A stretch of 51,418 nucleotides of DNA from positions 1 through 51,418 of the forward strand of contig CALIXF010000002.1 in assembly GCA_938046735.1 (NCBI GenBank), read 5' to 3'. The notes under the pieces are model-generated. The model ran no database searches and had not been told where the DNA came from. It saw only the letters and a list, made by a program, of their open reading frames with translations. Numbering within the stretch: position 1 is the stretch's first letter; the number at the start of each line of letters is the position of its first letter. Below, piece after piece: positions 33,745 to 42,348 of this stretch. The position numbers and the translations under genes are program-made. The DNA is from an uncultured Candidatus Saccharibacteria bacterium (GTDB lineage Bacteria > Patescibacteriota > Saccharimonadia > Saccharimonadales > Saccharimonadaceae).

Positions 33745-35165
33745 GAAAATTCGATTATGATTTAGTGGTGATTGGGGGTGGTGCAGCCGGTATTGCGGGA
33801 GCAATAATGGCGGTGGCAACAAAGAAAAAAGTAGCGATCATTGAAAAAGACCTGATTGGAGGGAGGAGTACACTCTGTTCTTTTACCCAATTGATGGCTG
33901 GGAGAATATCACAACTGCTCAATCAAGCACGTGAAGGATCAAATGTGGGCTTAAATTCAGATCAATTAAAGATTAATCTTCCCTCAATGTATAGTGAAGT
34001 CCAGAACAAGACAGAAGACTTTATTGCAGTAAAGCAAAAAGAATTAGATGAAGCAAAAATTGAAATTATTAAAAGTACTGCTAGATTCATTTCTCCGATT
34101 GAGGTGGCAATAGATGAAAGAACAATTACCGCAAGGAAATTTTTGATTGCGAGTGGCACTACTTTAAATACGGGTGAGATTACGGGGCTCGAGGAGACTG
34201 GTTTTGTAACACCAGCAGAGCTGTATTTAGGTCTACCACGTATTCCTAAAGTAACCCTAGTAGTGGGAGCCGGACAAAGTGGCGTGGAAGCGAGTGAATT
34301 TTTAGCCAACCTTGGTAGTTCGGTAATCTTAGTCGAAATGGATGATCGAATTTTACCAAAAGAAGACGTAGAAGCATCGAAAATAATCGAAGCCAAATTT
34401 GACCAGAAGAAAAAAATAAAGATCTTAACCGAGACGAAAGTAATAGGTCTCGAAAATGACGGAATTCAGACCTTGTCGACAGGAAGAAAAACTAAGGTAG
34501 TTAAGGCATCCTTACTTCGCGGTGGACAGAAGAAATCTGTAAGAGTAGAATGTGTAGTTCTTGCAACTGGCCAAAAACCAGAAACCGATCTTGGCCTTGA
34601 GAATGCAAATGTAAAATATAATACAGAAGGAATTTTGGTTTCTAATCAGATGCAAACTTCTAATAAAAATATTTTTGCGGCAGGAGGAGTAGCAACAGTA
34701 AAGGATAACAAACGAATTAGTGATAATCCATTTAGCTCTTATGAGAAAGATACCTACGAAGGGGCAATTGCGGCATCGGTGGCGTTTAACGGTAGATTAA
34801 AGACGATTGTCGAAGGTAATGGTTTTGTAAGAATGACCAATACTTACCCAAAAGTAGCAAGTGTGGGGGCGACTGAAGATCAATGTAATGCGATGGGATT
34901 AAAATATACTACTGCAATTTCTGGTTTGACGCAAAAAGAGGCGACCTGGAGTCCAAGTGCTGAAGATGGTTTTGTCAAAATTATTTGTAACCGTGAGAAA
35001 AAGATTTTAGGGGCAACAATCGTGGCGCCGAATGCTGAAATATTAATTCAAGAAATTAGTTTAGCCATGCGCAACGGATTGACAGTTATTGATATTGCAG
35101 CAGCACCGCACGTGGGAATGAGTTTGGCGGAAGCAGTACGAGTAACAGCTAGAAAACTGCTCTAG
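33741..35165 (+). CDS. FAD/NAD-dependent oxidoreductase lacking the redox disulfide
   Basis: 474 residues with the architecture of mercuric reductase/dihydrolipoamide dehydrogenase: FAD motif VIGGGAAGIAGA, NAD motif VVGAGQSGVEASEFLA, second FAD motif and C-terminal dimer domain. The CxxxxC disulfide expected in GGTCLNxGC is replaced by GGRSTLCSF. The C-terminal catalytic HxHPT is replaced by PHVGMS. It therefore cannot do classical dithiol chemistry. NAD(P)H or quinone-type electron transfer is more likely. Coupled to the ATP-cone-like gene. Confidence 0.8.
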   Translation: MRKFDYDLVVIGGGAAGIAGAIMAVATKKKVAIIEKDLIGGRSTLCSFTQLMAGRISQLLNQAREGSNVGLNSDQLKINLPSMYSEVQNKTEDFIAVKQKELDEAKIEIIKSTARFISPIEVAIDERTITARKFLIASGTTLNTGEITGLEETGFVTPAELYLGLPRIPKVTLVVGAGQSGVEASEFLANLGSSVILVEMDDRILPKEDVEASKIIEAKFDQKKKIKILTETKVIGLENDGIQTLSTGRKTKVVKASLLRGGQKKSVRVECVVLATGQKPETDLGLENANVKYNTEGILVSNQMQTSNKNIFAAGGVATVKDNKRISDNPFSSYEKDTYEGAIAASVAFNGRLKTIVEGNGFVRMTNTYPKVASVGATEDQCNAMGLKYTTAISGLTQKEATWSPSAEDGFVKIICNREKKILGATIVAPNAEILIQEISLAMRNGLTVIDIAAAPHVGMSLAEAVRVTARKLL

Positions 35166-35231
35166 GTTTTAACAGATAAGACTTTAGGGTTGACAACTGA
35201 AGAGAGAAAATCTATAATTAGGTTGTTCTAT

Positions 35232-35308
35232 CGCGGGGTAGAGCAGCCTGGTAGCTCGTTTGGCTCATAACCAAAAGGTCGTTGGTTCAAATCCAACCCC
35301 CGCCACCA
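35232..35308 (+). tRNA. Initiator tRNA-fMet (CAT)
   Basis: CGCGGGG/CCCCGCC acceptor with an unpaired C1-C72, AGCCTGGTA D loop, anticodon CAT in CTCATAA, CCA encoded. Closely follows the bacterial initiator pattern. The anticodon stem has TTTGG/CCAAA, so only two of the three usual G-C pairs are present. Confidence 0.92.
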
Positions 35309-35324
35309 TATTAAAGATTATAGG

Positions 35325-35346
35325 AGAGCACGTGATGCTCTTTTTT
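35325..35346 (+). terminator. Terminator of initiator tRNA
   Basis: AGAGCA, CGTGA loop, TGCTCT, then T run. Confidence 0.8.
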
Positions 35347-35394
35347 GTGTTTTAAAGAATTCATAGTAACAGGCCTGAGCCTGTTACTACTTTG

Positions 35395-36690
35395 TTAAAA
35401 ACGACTATAACTGGAACTTTCATTATAATTAGAGCATTGGTCCATCGTCCCATCAATGGCGGCCCAACAGTCAATGGTGGTATAAAATGTTTTCTTGGTG
35501 GTGTTATTTTTATCGTCATTAAGTTGAATGGCAAATTCTGGATATGGAAAATAAGTATCAACAAGCTCTACGCGACTTTCAACACGTCGATAGAGGTCAT
35601 TGGCGCGCCCAGTAGAATCAACACGCGCTTGCACACCAGTAAAGTTGATTGACTCGTGTTTTGAATTATAGAGCGAGACAGAAAAATCAGTTTCAGGCGC
35701 ACCATAAGGTAGAGTAAGGAGAAGGAATGTGGTGGCAGGATTACGATCTGTACTACCGCGATATGTATTAGGTACTTCAAAAGTGGCGGAACAGAAGAAA
35801 CTACTTTCCTGACAGTTGACCGTAAAGAGATGGTTGCCACTTTTATCAAAGGTCTCTGCGACTTCAGTAGCGGAAAAATCATTACGCCCTTTTCCGTCAT
35901 TAGTAGGTTTTAAGAAAAGCATGGCGCGATTGGTGCTATTTTCGCTGCTTGCAATATTAAATTCGCCAAGATTAAAATTGCGATCAGATTGGAAGAAAGC
36001 GGCAGAAATGAAAGGTGGAGACATGGAATGTTGACCACTTGGCAAAAGACCATCATTTCGGTCCCATTTAATAGCGCTACCGCTACGTTGTTGGGTGATG
36101 TAATTAGTATCAGAAAACCATTTTATATTAATGTATTTAAGATCCTTGATCTGGTCAGTACGAAGTGGAACGATGCGAGTACGGGTGTCGGAACTAAGCG
36201 TCGAACGATAATCAGCTAAATCTTCTTGGATCGTAACACAGGTATAGGCTTGTAGTTTTGAGGCTGCCAAACCACCATCATGACTAGAGTTCTTGACTTC
36301 CTGGATAGTGACACCATGTTGTTCGTCAATAGTACGACCAAGAACATTAGAGACAGTACTGCAATCCTGACGACGAACTCCGTCCTGCATGGCGGCAATA
36401 ATTTTGCTACAGGTATTCCCTGAATTTATAGTGTAGCCCTTATTAAGACAGTCATGATATTTTAATAGGGCAATCTTAGCATCTTCAACACCAACAAGAG
36501 CTGAATCATAGGCTGATTTGGACAAATTAGTGTTAGTGGTTTGATTGACTTCAGAAAGAATCAGTCTAGTAAAAGCTAGAGTAATGATACTAAAGAGGAT
36601 AATAGTAAAAACCGTTACAATCATGGAAGTGGCACCTTTTTTGGTTTTGGTTCCATGATTCTGATTTTTATGCTTAAAAAATAACTTCAT
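35395..36690 (-). CDS. PilX-like pilus-assembly protein
   Basis: 431 residues. Basic N-terminus, then one hydrophobic segment (ATSMIVTVFTIILFSIITLA) and a large Ser/Asn-rich extracytoplasmic domain with several Cys. No classical prepilin cleavage site (GFTxxE) is seen, as in some PilX/minor pilins. Last gene of the pilin cluster, overlapping the upstream stop. Likely part of a type IV pilus tip or prepilin complex. Confidence 0.65.
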   Translation of the reverse strand: MKLFFKHKNQNHGTKTKKGATSMIVTVFTIILFSIITLAFTRLILSEVNQTTNTNLSKSAYDSALVGVEDAKIALLKYHDCLNKGYTINSGNTCSKIIAAMQDGVRRQDCSTVSNVLGRTIDEQHGVTIQEVKNSSHDGGLAASKLQAYTCVTIQEDLADYRSTLSSDTRTRIVPLRTDQIKDLKYINIKWFSDTNYITQQRSGSAIKWDRNDGLLPSGQHSMSPPFISAAFFQSDRNFNLGEFNIASSENSTNRAMLFLKPTNDGKGRNDFSATEVAETFDKSGNHLFTVNCQESSFFCSATFEVPNTYRGSTDRNPATTFLLLTLPYGAPETDFSVSLYNSKHESINFTGVQARVDSTGRANDLYRRVESRVELVDTYFPYPEFAIQLNDDKNNTTKKTFYTTIDCWAAIDGTMDQCSNYNESSSYSRF

Positions 36691-37607
36691 TATTCGCCCT
36701 TTCTATTTTGGCCGGTAGACCTTGCCGCAAAGTTAAATTTATTGATCGCACAGTAGGTAAAGTCGGTAGAAAATCCATCCGAAGGTGGGGCCTTACAAAA
36801 TTCGCCAACACCAGTAATATCAATGCTACCACGCTCAGTAGCCAGAATAAAGGTGCCAGAGTAAAAAGAATGAAGAGTAGTGGAGTGCTGTGTAACTGGA
36901 AAGATTACAAAATCATAAAGGACAAGGCGATCATCCGATTGCTCAAGAAGCTCAGTAGAGATAGAACCTTTTAAATGAAAATCGTTTCTCGCATGGTCAA
37001 AATCATATTGAGCTGTCGAAGCAGTATGCATGAGGGAATGCTGATAGCATAACTCGCGATTATTATCTTCAACTTTTAGCAACTTAAAGTTCTTCTTATC
37101 AGGATTTTGCCCATCATTAAAAGTGGCAGCACTGCCAGAAACTAATTCATAATCATCACTATTTAAAACATAGCCGGTGTTCCAAAGATAACTATGACGT
37201 CCAGTACAGAAAACACCATTAGTTGGAACGTTCTGCAATAATGTGCCGGTGGATCTGAGCCGAACCGTACCATAATTTTGCTGATAAACATACATTCTTG
37301 CGTTATCACTCAGGCATTTTTGCATCTCACTTCTATCGGAAGCGTATTCAGCGCGACAGATATCAGAGAGTGACCTAGCGGGAGCAGCGGCAATGGTACG
37401 AGAAAAATCATCAACTAGTAAACGGCCAGTAGAATTAACAGCGCGAATAACTAAACCCTTGTGATACGTGGTGGAAATATGCAACGTAATAACTGTAACC
37501 ATAATAAGGAGAGCTGAAACAAAAGCTAGACCGAGAGATAGCTCCATAATAGTAAAACCTTGGGCGGTTCTATTCTTTTTCAAAAGTTTTTTGAATAATT
37601 TGTGCAT
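36690..37607 (-). CDS. Type IV prepilin-like protein
   Basis: 305 residues from ATG 37607, chosen because AAAGGA precedes it and only this start leaves a normal leader peptide. Leader of about 17 basic residues, then GFTIMELSLGL, the prepilin peptidase and methylation site, and a hydrophobic helix. Large Cys-containing C-terminal domain, much bigger than a major pilin, so probably a minor pilin. Confidence 0.8.
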   Translation of the reverse strand: MHKLFKKLLKKNRTAQGFTIMELSLGLAFVSALLIMVTVITLHISTTYHKGLVIRAVNSTGRLLVDDFSRTIAAAPARSLSDICRAEYASDRSEMQKCLSDNARMYVYQQNYGTVRLRSTGTLLQNVPTNGVFCTGRHSYLWNTGYVLNSDDYELVSGSAATFNDGQNPDKKNFKLLKVEDNNRELCYQHSLMHTASTAQYDFDHARNDFHLKGSISTELLEQSDDRLVLYDFVIFPVTQHSTTLHSFYSGTFILATERGSIDITGVGEFCKAPPSDGFSTDFTYCAINKFNFAARSTGQNRKGE

Positions 37608-37608
37608 A

Positions 37609-38520
37609 TTAATCCTTTTTAATAATCTCCGGATTATATAATCGAATGATCGTGCTAATAATTGAAGGCATATTGCGACTTGGTCCATACCAACAAGTGC
37701 GAATATGAAAATCATAAAATTCCGGAGGTTGCTGGTCAAGGCTAGCATCATCAACAGCTTCAGGATTATTAAAGGTCGTAACATCACGTGTACCAATTAC
37801 CCAAATACCTTCAATCTTATATGGAGTCATAAAAGCCGGAGTGAGGTATAAATTACTACCCGAGTTTGATTCGTTGAGATTGGCAGAGCTATCTGTACCG
37901 CTAGAAGCGCCAACCTGTGAAGAATTAGAAAAAATAAGACGAGGATAAAGAGAGGTTTCTTGAAAAAGAGATTGATGATCTTTAGCAGAAACAATTGTAG
38001 ACTCAGGATTTCTGGGATCGAGTTTTCTGGTATTAATAATAAAAGCCTTGTCAGTAAAAATATTATGAACTGCGCCGGCGTTATTTACAGGATTATAATA
38101 TTGCGCGCAATTTTGTTCGTTATATTTAGAGATCTTTACTGGGTTATTATTAAGACCATTCTGGACACTTGCGAGACGTTGCCAAAGGTCACGATATTCC
38201 TGCCATTTTGAAGGATCAATATTTTGATCGCGCACAAGTTCACGCTCAGAAAGATAGGAGTTATGAATAAACCTTATAGCTTCAGCCTGAGCTTCAATTT
38301 CGTTTCTTGCCATAGAAACCTCAAGAGTACCTTGAATAAGAGATAGATTACGATTCATTAAGCTAATTGAAGTAATAGTGATAATAGAAAAAATTGTAAA
38401 GCAGAAAATGATTTCAATAATAGTATCACCGCGACGACTAAGTTGACGAGATAGGGGAGCTGGAGCCACCTGTTTTCGGATCTTAGATGAATTCTTGAAT
38501 CGTATTAGAGATTTAAACAT
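37609..38520 (-). CDS. Type IV prepilin-like protein (GDTIIE type)
   Basis: 303 residues from ATG 38520 (38526 is an alternative). RRGDTIIEIIFCFTIFSI is a prepilin signal with Asp after Gly, a variant I associate with CPR bacteria. The rest is a large extracytoplasmic domain with tip-like size. TATAAT overlaps the region just before the start. Confidence 0.78.
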   Translation of the reverse strand: MFKSLIRFKNSSKIRKQVAPAPLSRQLSRRGDTIIEIIFCFTIFSIITITSISLMNRNLSLIQGTLEVSMARNEIEAQAEAIRFIHNSYLSERELVRDQNIDPSKWQEYRDLWQRLASVQNGLNNNPVKISKYNEQNCAQYYNPVNNAGAVHNIFTDKAFIINTRKLDPRNPESTIVSAKDHQSLFQETSLYPRLIFSNSSQVGASSGTDSSANLNESNSGSNLYLTPAFMTPYKIEGIWVIGTRDVTTFNNPEAVDDASLDQQPPEFYDFHIRTCWYGPSRNMPSIISTIIRLYNPEIIKKD

Positions 38521-38541
38521 ATGCATTACCATTATACGCCA

Positions 38542-39549
38542 TTATTGACAAGGATTATCATTACTATCTATGTCGACTAGCTGGACAGCAGAAGAATTAT
38601 TTCCATCGGCTTTGATGCGAATCGGACGGCGCCTCTTGGGAGCAAGTGGAATATCATCAGAGGATACACAAAGAGTAAAATCCTGTTTATTTTGCATCTT
38701 AGAATTTTTTAATTCGTATTGCAGAATCGATAAACCGGAAGATACTTCGCCGAGAGCGCCATAGAGAAGAGCGTTATTTGCATATGGGCGATACTGTTCA
38801 AGACTAGCTGTTTCACAAGACTGTGCAGGAGTATTATGATTAAGGGTTTCAATCAGCTGAGCAACATCAAAAGTTTGGCCTGGCTGGTCATAAGTATAGG
38901 TATGAACTGTACCTGAAACAGGAGATCTAACAATCATGATAGCACCGCGTAGAAGCTGTTGGTCAGAAGCCTGCTCGATCCTGGCCTGCCATTGAGGAGT
39001 ATACGAAGACTCTTGACCAGCAAAATGAACACGGCAAGAATTGGGGGCACTTCTTAGAGTAACAACATTGGCTGCAACGGCCTTTAGGGAGTTGATAGCA
39101 TTATCACCAGTAGAATTTTCGATATTCATTTGTCCAGTATAGACACGTCCGATGATATCGTACATATGAACCTTGGTGGTAGGAGTCCCGGTTATGGGAT
39201 CATTCTCACCAAAAGTAATGAGTTTGCCATAAATAGCGCAACGACTGCGACCGGGATAATTATCAGTATCAGTATTAGTACTAAGACGACCATTTTCATC
39301 CCAAATGGAATTAATGGTACAGGAAAAACCACTTTCTTCAGTAAAAAGTCTGGGGTTTTGAACGTTCACAGTAGAAGAATAGGCACTACGCAGATAGTTA
39401 GCAAGATCGGTATAAGAATCTAAAAAACGTTGTCGGTGGATATTACCAGTGATAGTACTCAGGATAGCCATGGCAAGAGCGGTGGAGATGGCTAACACTA
39501 ATATTACTTCAATAACAGTGAAGCCAGAACGATAACGCATTTTTTGCAT
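38542..39549 (-). CDS. Type IV prepilin-like protein, first of cluster
   Basis: 335 residues from ATG 39549. The start is set by a TATAAT 6 nt upstream and gives the leader MQKMRYRS, then GFTVIEVILVL. The prepilin site and helix are followed by a C-terminal domain with Cys near the end. Probably a minor pilin or pseudopilin. Confidence 0.8.
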   Translation of the reverse strand: MQKMRYRSGFTVIEVILVLAISTALAMAILSTITGNIHRQRFLDSYTDLANYLRSAYSSTVNVQNPRLFTEESGFSCTINSIWDENGRLSTNTDTDNYPGRSRCAIYGKLITFGENDPITGTPTTKVHMYDIIGRVYTGQMNIENSTGDNAINSLKAVAANVVTLRSAPNSCRVHFAGQESSYTPQWQARIEQASDQQLLRGAIMIVRSPVSGTVHTYTYDQPGQTFDVAQLIETLNHNTPAQSCETASLEQYRPYANNALLYGALGEVSSGLSILQYELKNSKMQNKQDFTLCVSSDDIPLAPKRRRPIRIKADGNNSSAVQLVDIDSNDNPCQ

Positions 39550-39555
39550 ACTTTT

Positions 39556-39561
39556 ATTATA
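39556..39561 (-). promoter_or_regulatory. -10 box of pilin cluster (leaderless)
   Basis: Minus strand TGTATAAT, 6 nt, ATG 39549. Confidence 0.65.
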
Positions 39562-39617
39562 CATGAGCGTTTTGAGTTTGACCATAAACTCAGATAGGTT
39601 TTAAGAGATTTTATAGA

Positions 39618-40502
39618 CTAGAGAGAACCTTCGCCATATGGTATGGAGTTAATATTATCAGAAGCATTTTTGGCTTTTTCCTCATAACCTAAGCCACGAT
39701 AAGCATCATAGGCGACACTATAATATAGATATTTACCACTGTTATACATATTGCTGGGGGCATAGCTATAGAGTTTTTCTAGGACCTGATTATATTGCTT
39801 AGCCTTATTATAGATATTAAGAGAATAGAGCTCGAGAAGAGCTTTCTGGTCCTCATCGGTGATATTGGCAGCTTCAATGCGTTGGTTAACATTATCAAGT
39901 GCCTTAGTCACATTCAGATTACCAGCCGAATCATATGCATCTTTCAAATAATTTGAACCAATAACGGTTTCGACGAAGGTGATGGTCTGGAGAGGAGTTG
40001 CAGTCTTTGCATCAAAACTACTCAAAACTTCTCGTTCACGTTCCTTTGCTAATTCATAATCTTCTTTTAATTCATTATAGGCTTTGGAACCTTTGGCGCA
40101 GTTACAATTTACGGAAATATAATCGGTGGGGTCAACATTGTTAGCAGTTTTAGTTGGCGTATTACCGCGAGTAAGATTCGAAACAATAAGCCAACTGGTA
40201 ACAAAAAGAATAGCTATAGTTAGAACTGAAAGACCAGTGGCGGAAAGAATGAAGGCAAGGGGATGACTTTTTCGCCAATACCCAAGACGGCCTCGAAAAG
40301 CAGCAAACTTAGCGGCGCGTTCAGCTTTTTTTGCAGCTCTTTGGGCTTTTTTTTGCGCGCATTTTTTCTGCTGTTCTGCCCGTTTTTCTTGACGTTTTTT
40401 TTCTTTATCAGTGAGAGTGAATGGATCAACGGCGGAGCCTGCAAGAGTTTGTTTTGCAATGTCACTACTATGAAAGACTTGATCGTTGTTGGAACTATCC
40501 AT
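39618..40502 (-). CDS. Single-span membrane protein with basic cytoplasmic domain
   Basis: 294 residues from ATG 40502; longer frames run into the tRNA. Residues 30-75 are strongly basic and coiled (KKRQEKRAEQQKKCAQKKAQ), then one membrane segment at about 85-105, then a helical, TPR-like extracytoplasmic domain (LYSLNIYNKAKQYNQVLEKL). Unrecognised. TATAAT lies 10 nt before the start. Next to the pilin cluster, so a role in pilus or envelope is possible. Confidence 0.6.
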   Translation of the reverse strand: MDSSNNDQVFHSSDIAKQTLAGSAVDPFTLTDKEKKRQEKRAEQQKKCAQKKAQRAAKKAERAAKFAAFRGRLGYWRKSHPLAFILSATGLSVLTIAILFVTSWLIVSNLTRGNTPTKTANNVDPTDYISVNCNCAKGSKAYNELKEDYELAKEREREVLSSFDAKTATPLQTITFVETVIGSNYLKDAYDSAGNLNVTKALDNVNQRIEAANITDEDQKALLELYSLNIYNKAKQYNQVLEKLYSYAPSNMYNSGKYLYYSVAYDAYRGLGYEEKAKNASDNINSIPYGEGSL

Positions 40503-40512
40503 AACACTTATG

Positions 40513-40518
40513 ATTATA
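40513..40518 (-). promoter_or_regulatory. -10 box of single-span protein gene
   Basis: TATAAT on the minus strand, 10 nt before ATG 40502, no ribosome site between. Confidence 0.5.
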
Positions 40519-40591
40519 GACTGCGGAAATGAAAAACACAAGAAAAAATGTGTTGTCTGACAAAAAATCGGCGTGATGCCGAAGTAAAATT

Positions 40592-40667
40592 TGGTGGGGG
40601 CGGTTGGGCTCGAACCAACGACCAAGCGGTTATGAGCCGCCTGCTCTAACCCCTGAGCTACGCCCCC
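40592..40667 (-). tRNA. tRNA with CAT anticodon (elongator Met or Ile2)
   Basis: GGGGGCG/CGCCCCC acceptor, GCTC/GAGC D stem, anticodon CAT in CTCATAA, GTTGG/CCAAC T stem, ACCA encoded. The anticodon arm (GGCGG/CCGCT) resembles bacterial Ile-CAU more than elongator Met. Identity depends on TilS recognition and is left open. Confidence 0.85.
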
Positions 40668-40694
40668 AGGTGTTATAATTCTACCACAAACTGT

Positions 40695-40700
40695 TATAAT
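40695..40700 (+). promoter_or_regulatory. -10 box of DivIC-like gene
   Basis: TGTTATAAT; TATAAT ends 9 nt before ATG 40710. Confidence 0.6.
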
Positions 40701-40709
40701 AAAGTATAT

Positions 40710-41171
40710 ATGGGTGTGCGTTCAAAAAAAGAACAACTACGAATTCGAATTAATCGTTTACGTTTTTGGGTCAAGACGGAAGTTTTGAATTTTAATAATA
40801 TCTTATTATTATCAATTCCCTTTCTTTTCTCAGTGTTACTAATTGCTTCAGTTGGTTCAATTGCAAAAAACTGGGAGTTGCAACAGCAGATGAATGCAAA
40901 ACAAACTGAAATGGAATTGTTGCAACTAGACGTGAATAAAACAAAGCTAGAAAACCAGTATTATGCTTCTGAAGAATATCAAGAATTGGAAGCAAGAAAG
41001 TTACTCGGAAAACAGTTACCGGGCGAAGTAATGGTCGATTTGCCAAACAATAGCGAAATTGCTAAAAATAAACACCCAAAATTGACTTTAGACGAAAGGA
41101 TTGAGGCAAGAAAACTTTCGAACTTTGAACAATGGCTGGAATTTTTGTTTGGAAGTAATAGAGGTCAGTGA
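40710..41171 (+). CDS. DivIC/FtsB-like septum formation protein
   Basis: 153 residues. Basic N-terminus, one membrane segment (ILLLSIPFLFSVLLIASVG), a coiled coil (QQQMNAKQTEMELLQLDVNK) and the typical YYASEEYQELEARKLLGK...PGEVMVDLP end. This family scaffolds the division complex at the septum. Confidence 0.75.
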   Translation: MGVRSKKEQLRIRINRLRFWVKTEVLNFNNILLLSIPFLFSVLLIASVGSIAKNWELQQQMNAKQTEMELLQLDVNKTKLENQYYASEEYQELEARKLLGKQLPGEVMVDLPNNSEIAKNKHPKLTLDERIEARKLSNFEQWLEFLFGSNRGQ

Positions 41172-41216
41172 GTCCTGAGTTAATACGGTTATATTTACAT
41201 TTTATAAGAAAAATGT

Positions 41217-41222
41217 TATAAT
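41217..41222 (+). promoter_or_regulatory. Promoter of Cys-rich secreted protein
   Basis: TGTTATAAT. The leader is about 70 nt and holds a weak GTGGC/GCCAC stem (41238-41242 with 41267-41271) followed by a T run before AGGAGG. Confidence 0.55.
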
Positions 41223-41298
41223 AGTACTGATGTAGAGGTGGCTTTAATAACCATAATAGTGTGGGGGCCACAACATAGTTTTTTTAAAAGGAGGATAA

Positions 41299-41862
41299 AT
41301 GACTATGTTAAAAAGAATGATAAAGGTCGCAATAGCGATCATGCTTGTTATTTTATTTTCAATGCCAGCCGATGCAAAGGCGGCAAATTGCAGCTGCTGC
41401 AAATGCAATTGTATCTGCAACTGTACTTGTAATTGTAATAAAAATTGCAATACAAATAACCAGGTGCAACCGGCGGCAGAAAAGGAAAAAGCCGTCATGG
41501 CAGAAACCAAAAGAGTTACCGATGCACATATGCAGGAAGATAACCGCAAGCAATACAGCGGTTATATGATGCAGCTAGCGGATACTCTAGAGAGTTCTGC
41601 GAAGAACTCTGGGTTCACCGTGACAACTAAGAGTTGGAGAGCAAATGGTGGCGACTATAATGTCGTACAACAGGAGTTTTCACGTAACGGGTGGACCTTG
41701 AAGATTCAGTACCGTTACAATAACGGTTTTATGGATAGCTGCCATCCGGTATGGTTAGCCCATAACGGCAGTCCATTGAATTCTGGCGAGGAATGGGATG
41801 GCTGGGCCTGGTCTAGCTCGCAAACTATATACGAGCTGCTGGATATGCTGTCTAAAGTATGA
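41299..41862 (+). CDS. Secreted protein with extreme Cys cluster
   Basis: 187 residues. Signal peptide of about 26-29 residues, then ten Cys within 20 residues (31,33,34,36,38,40,42,44,46,50) as alternating CxC, metallothionein-like. A helical stretch and a compact C-terminal domain (GGDYNVVQQEFSRNGWTLKI, DGWAWSSSQ) follow. AGGAGG lies 4 nt before ATG. Metal binding or a disulfide-linked surface cap are possible. No family recognised. Confidence 0.7.
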   Translation: MTMLKRMIKVAIAIMLVILFSMPADAKAANCSCCKCNCICNCTCNCNKNCNTNNQVQPAAEKEKAVMAETKRVTDAHMQEDNRKQYSGYMMQLADTLESSAKNSGFTVTTKSWRANGGDYNVVQQEFSRNGWTLKIQYRYNNGFMDSCHPVWLAHNGSPLNSGEEWDGWAWSSSQTIYELLDMLSKV

Positions 41863-41906
41863 TTTAAAAAGGGGGTGATAAAACATAGTTCTAAACTATT
41901 CTCGTT

Positions 41907-41933
41907 AGGATCGGTTATTGCCGGTCCTTTTTT
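41907..41933 (+). terminator. Terminator of Cys-rich gene
   Basis: AGGATCGG (41907-41914), 6-nt loop, CCGGTCCT (41921-41928), then T run. Confidence 0.85.
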
Positions 41934-41957
41934 ATTGAAAAAACTTTTATATCACAA

Positions 41958-41985
41958 AAAATACCAGGAAAAACCTGGTATTTTA
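41958..41985. terminator. Bidirectional terminator
   Basis: ATACCAGG (41961-41968), AAAAA loop, CCTGGTAT, with A and T runs on either side; serves the minus-strand gene at 42045. Confidence 0.8.
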
Positions 41986-42044
41986 TTATTTATCATTTAC
42001 GGTATTTAGAGATATCTAAAATAGATAATCTCTTATACTACAAA

Positions 42045-42251
42045 CTATTTCTTCTTAGAAAGAGTAAGGAAGCCGTTGCGTGGGTTTTCGTTGACAACAC
42101 GATCTTCAGGGAGATCAACTGGAGTACCTTTTGGATTGTTCTCAGTTTTAGTGAAGAAATAAATAGTCTGAGGTTTGCCACCGCGGAGGGTAACCTCAGA
42201 TTTATGTAGATAATAGGTGATGCCTTTACTGTTAGTGTGACTGTAGGCCAT
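42045..42251 (-). CDS. Conserved-looking small CPR protein
   Basis: 68 residues. The pattern SKGITYYLHKSEVTLRGGKPQTIYFF is one I associate with a short hypothetical protein common in CPR genomes. Soluble, Lys-rich end. AGGAGG precedes the ATG. Function unknown. Confidence 0.65.
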   Translation of the reverse strand: MAYSHTNSKGITYYLHKSEVTLRGGKPQTIYFFTKTENNPKGTPVDLPEDRVVNENPRNGFLTLSKKK

Positions 42252-42348
42252 TTTTCCTCCTTTAATTGATATAATCTTATCTTATGGTAGGGTGGGTAAT
42301 CTGTCAAGAGGTTTTAAGAGATTTTATAGAGGTGAAAGCCCTTATGTT

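Noticed and set aside
41238..41285. Transcription attenuator in the leader of the Cys-rich gene
   Set aside because: The GTGGC/GCCAC stem is only 5 bp around a 24-nt loop and the T run starts 8 nt away; too weak to call.
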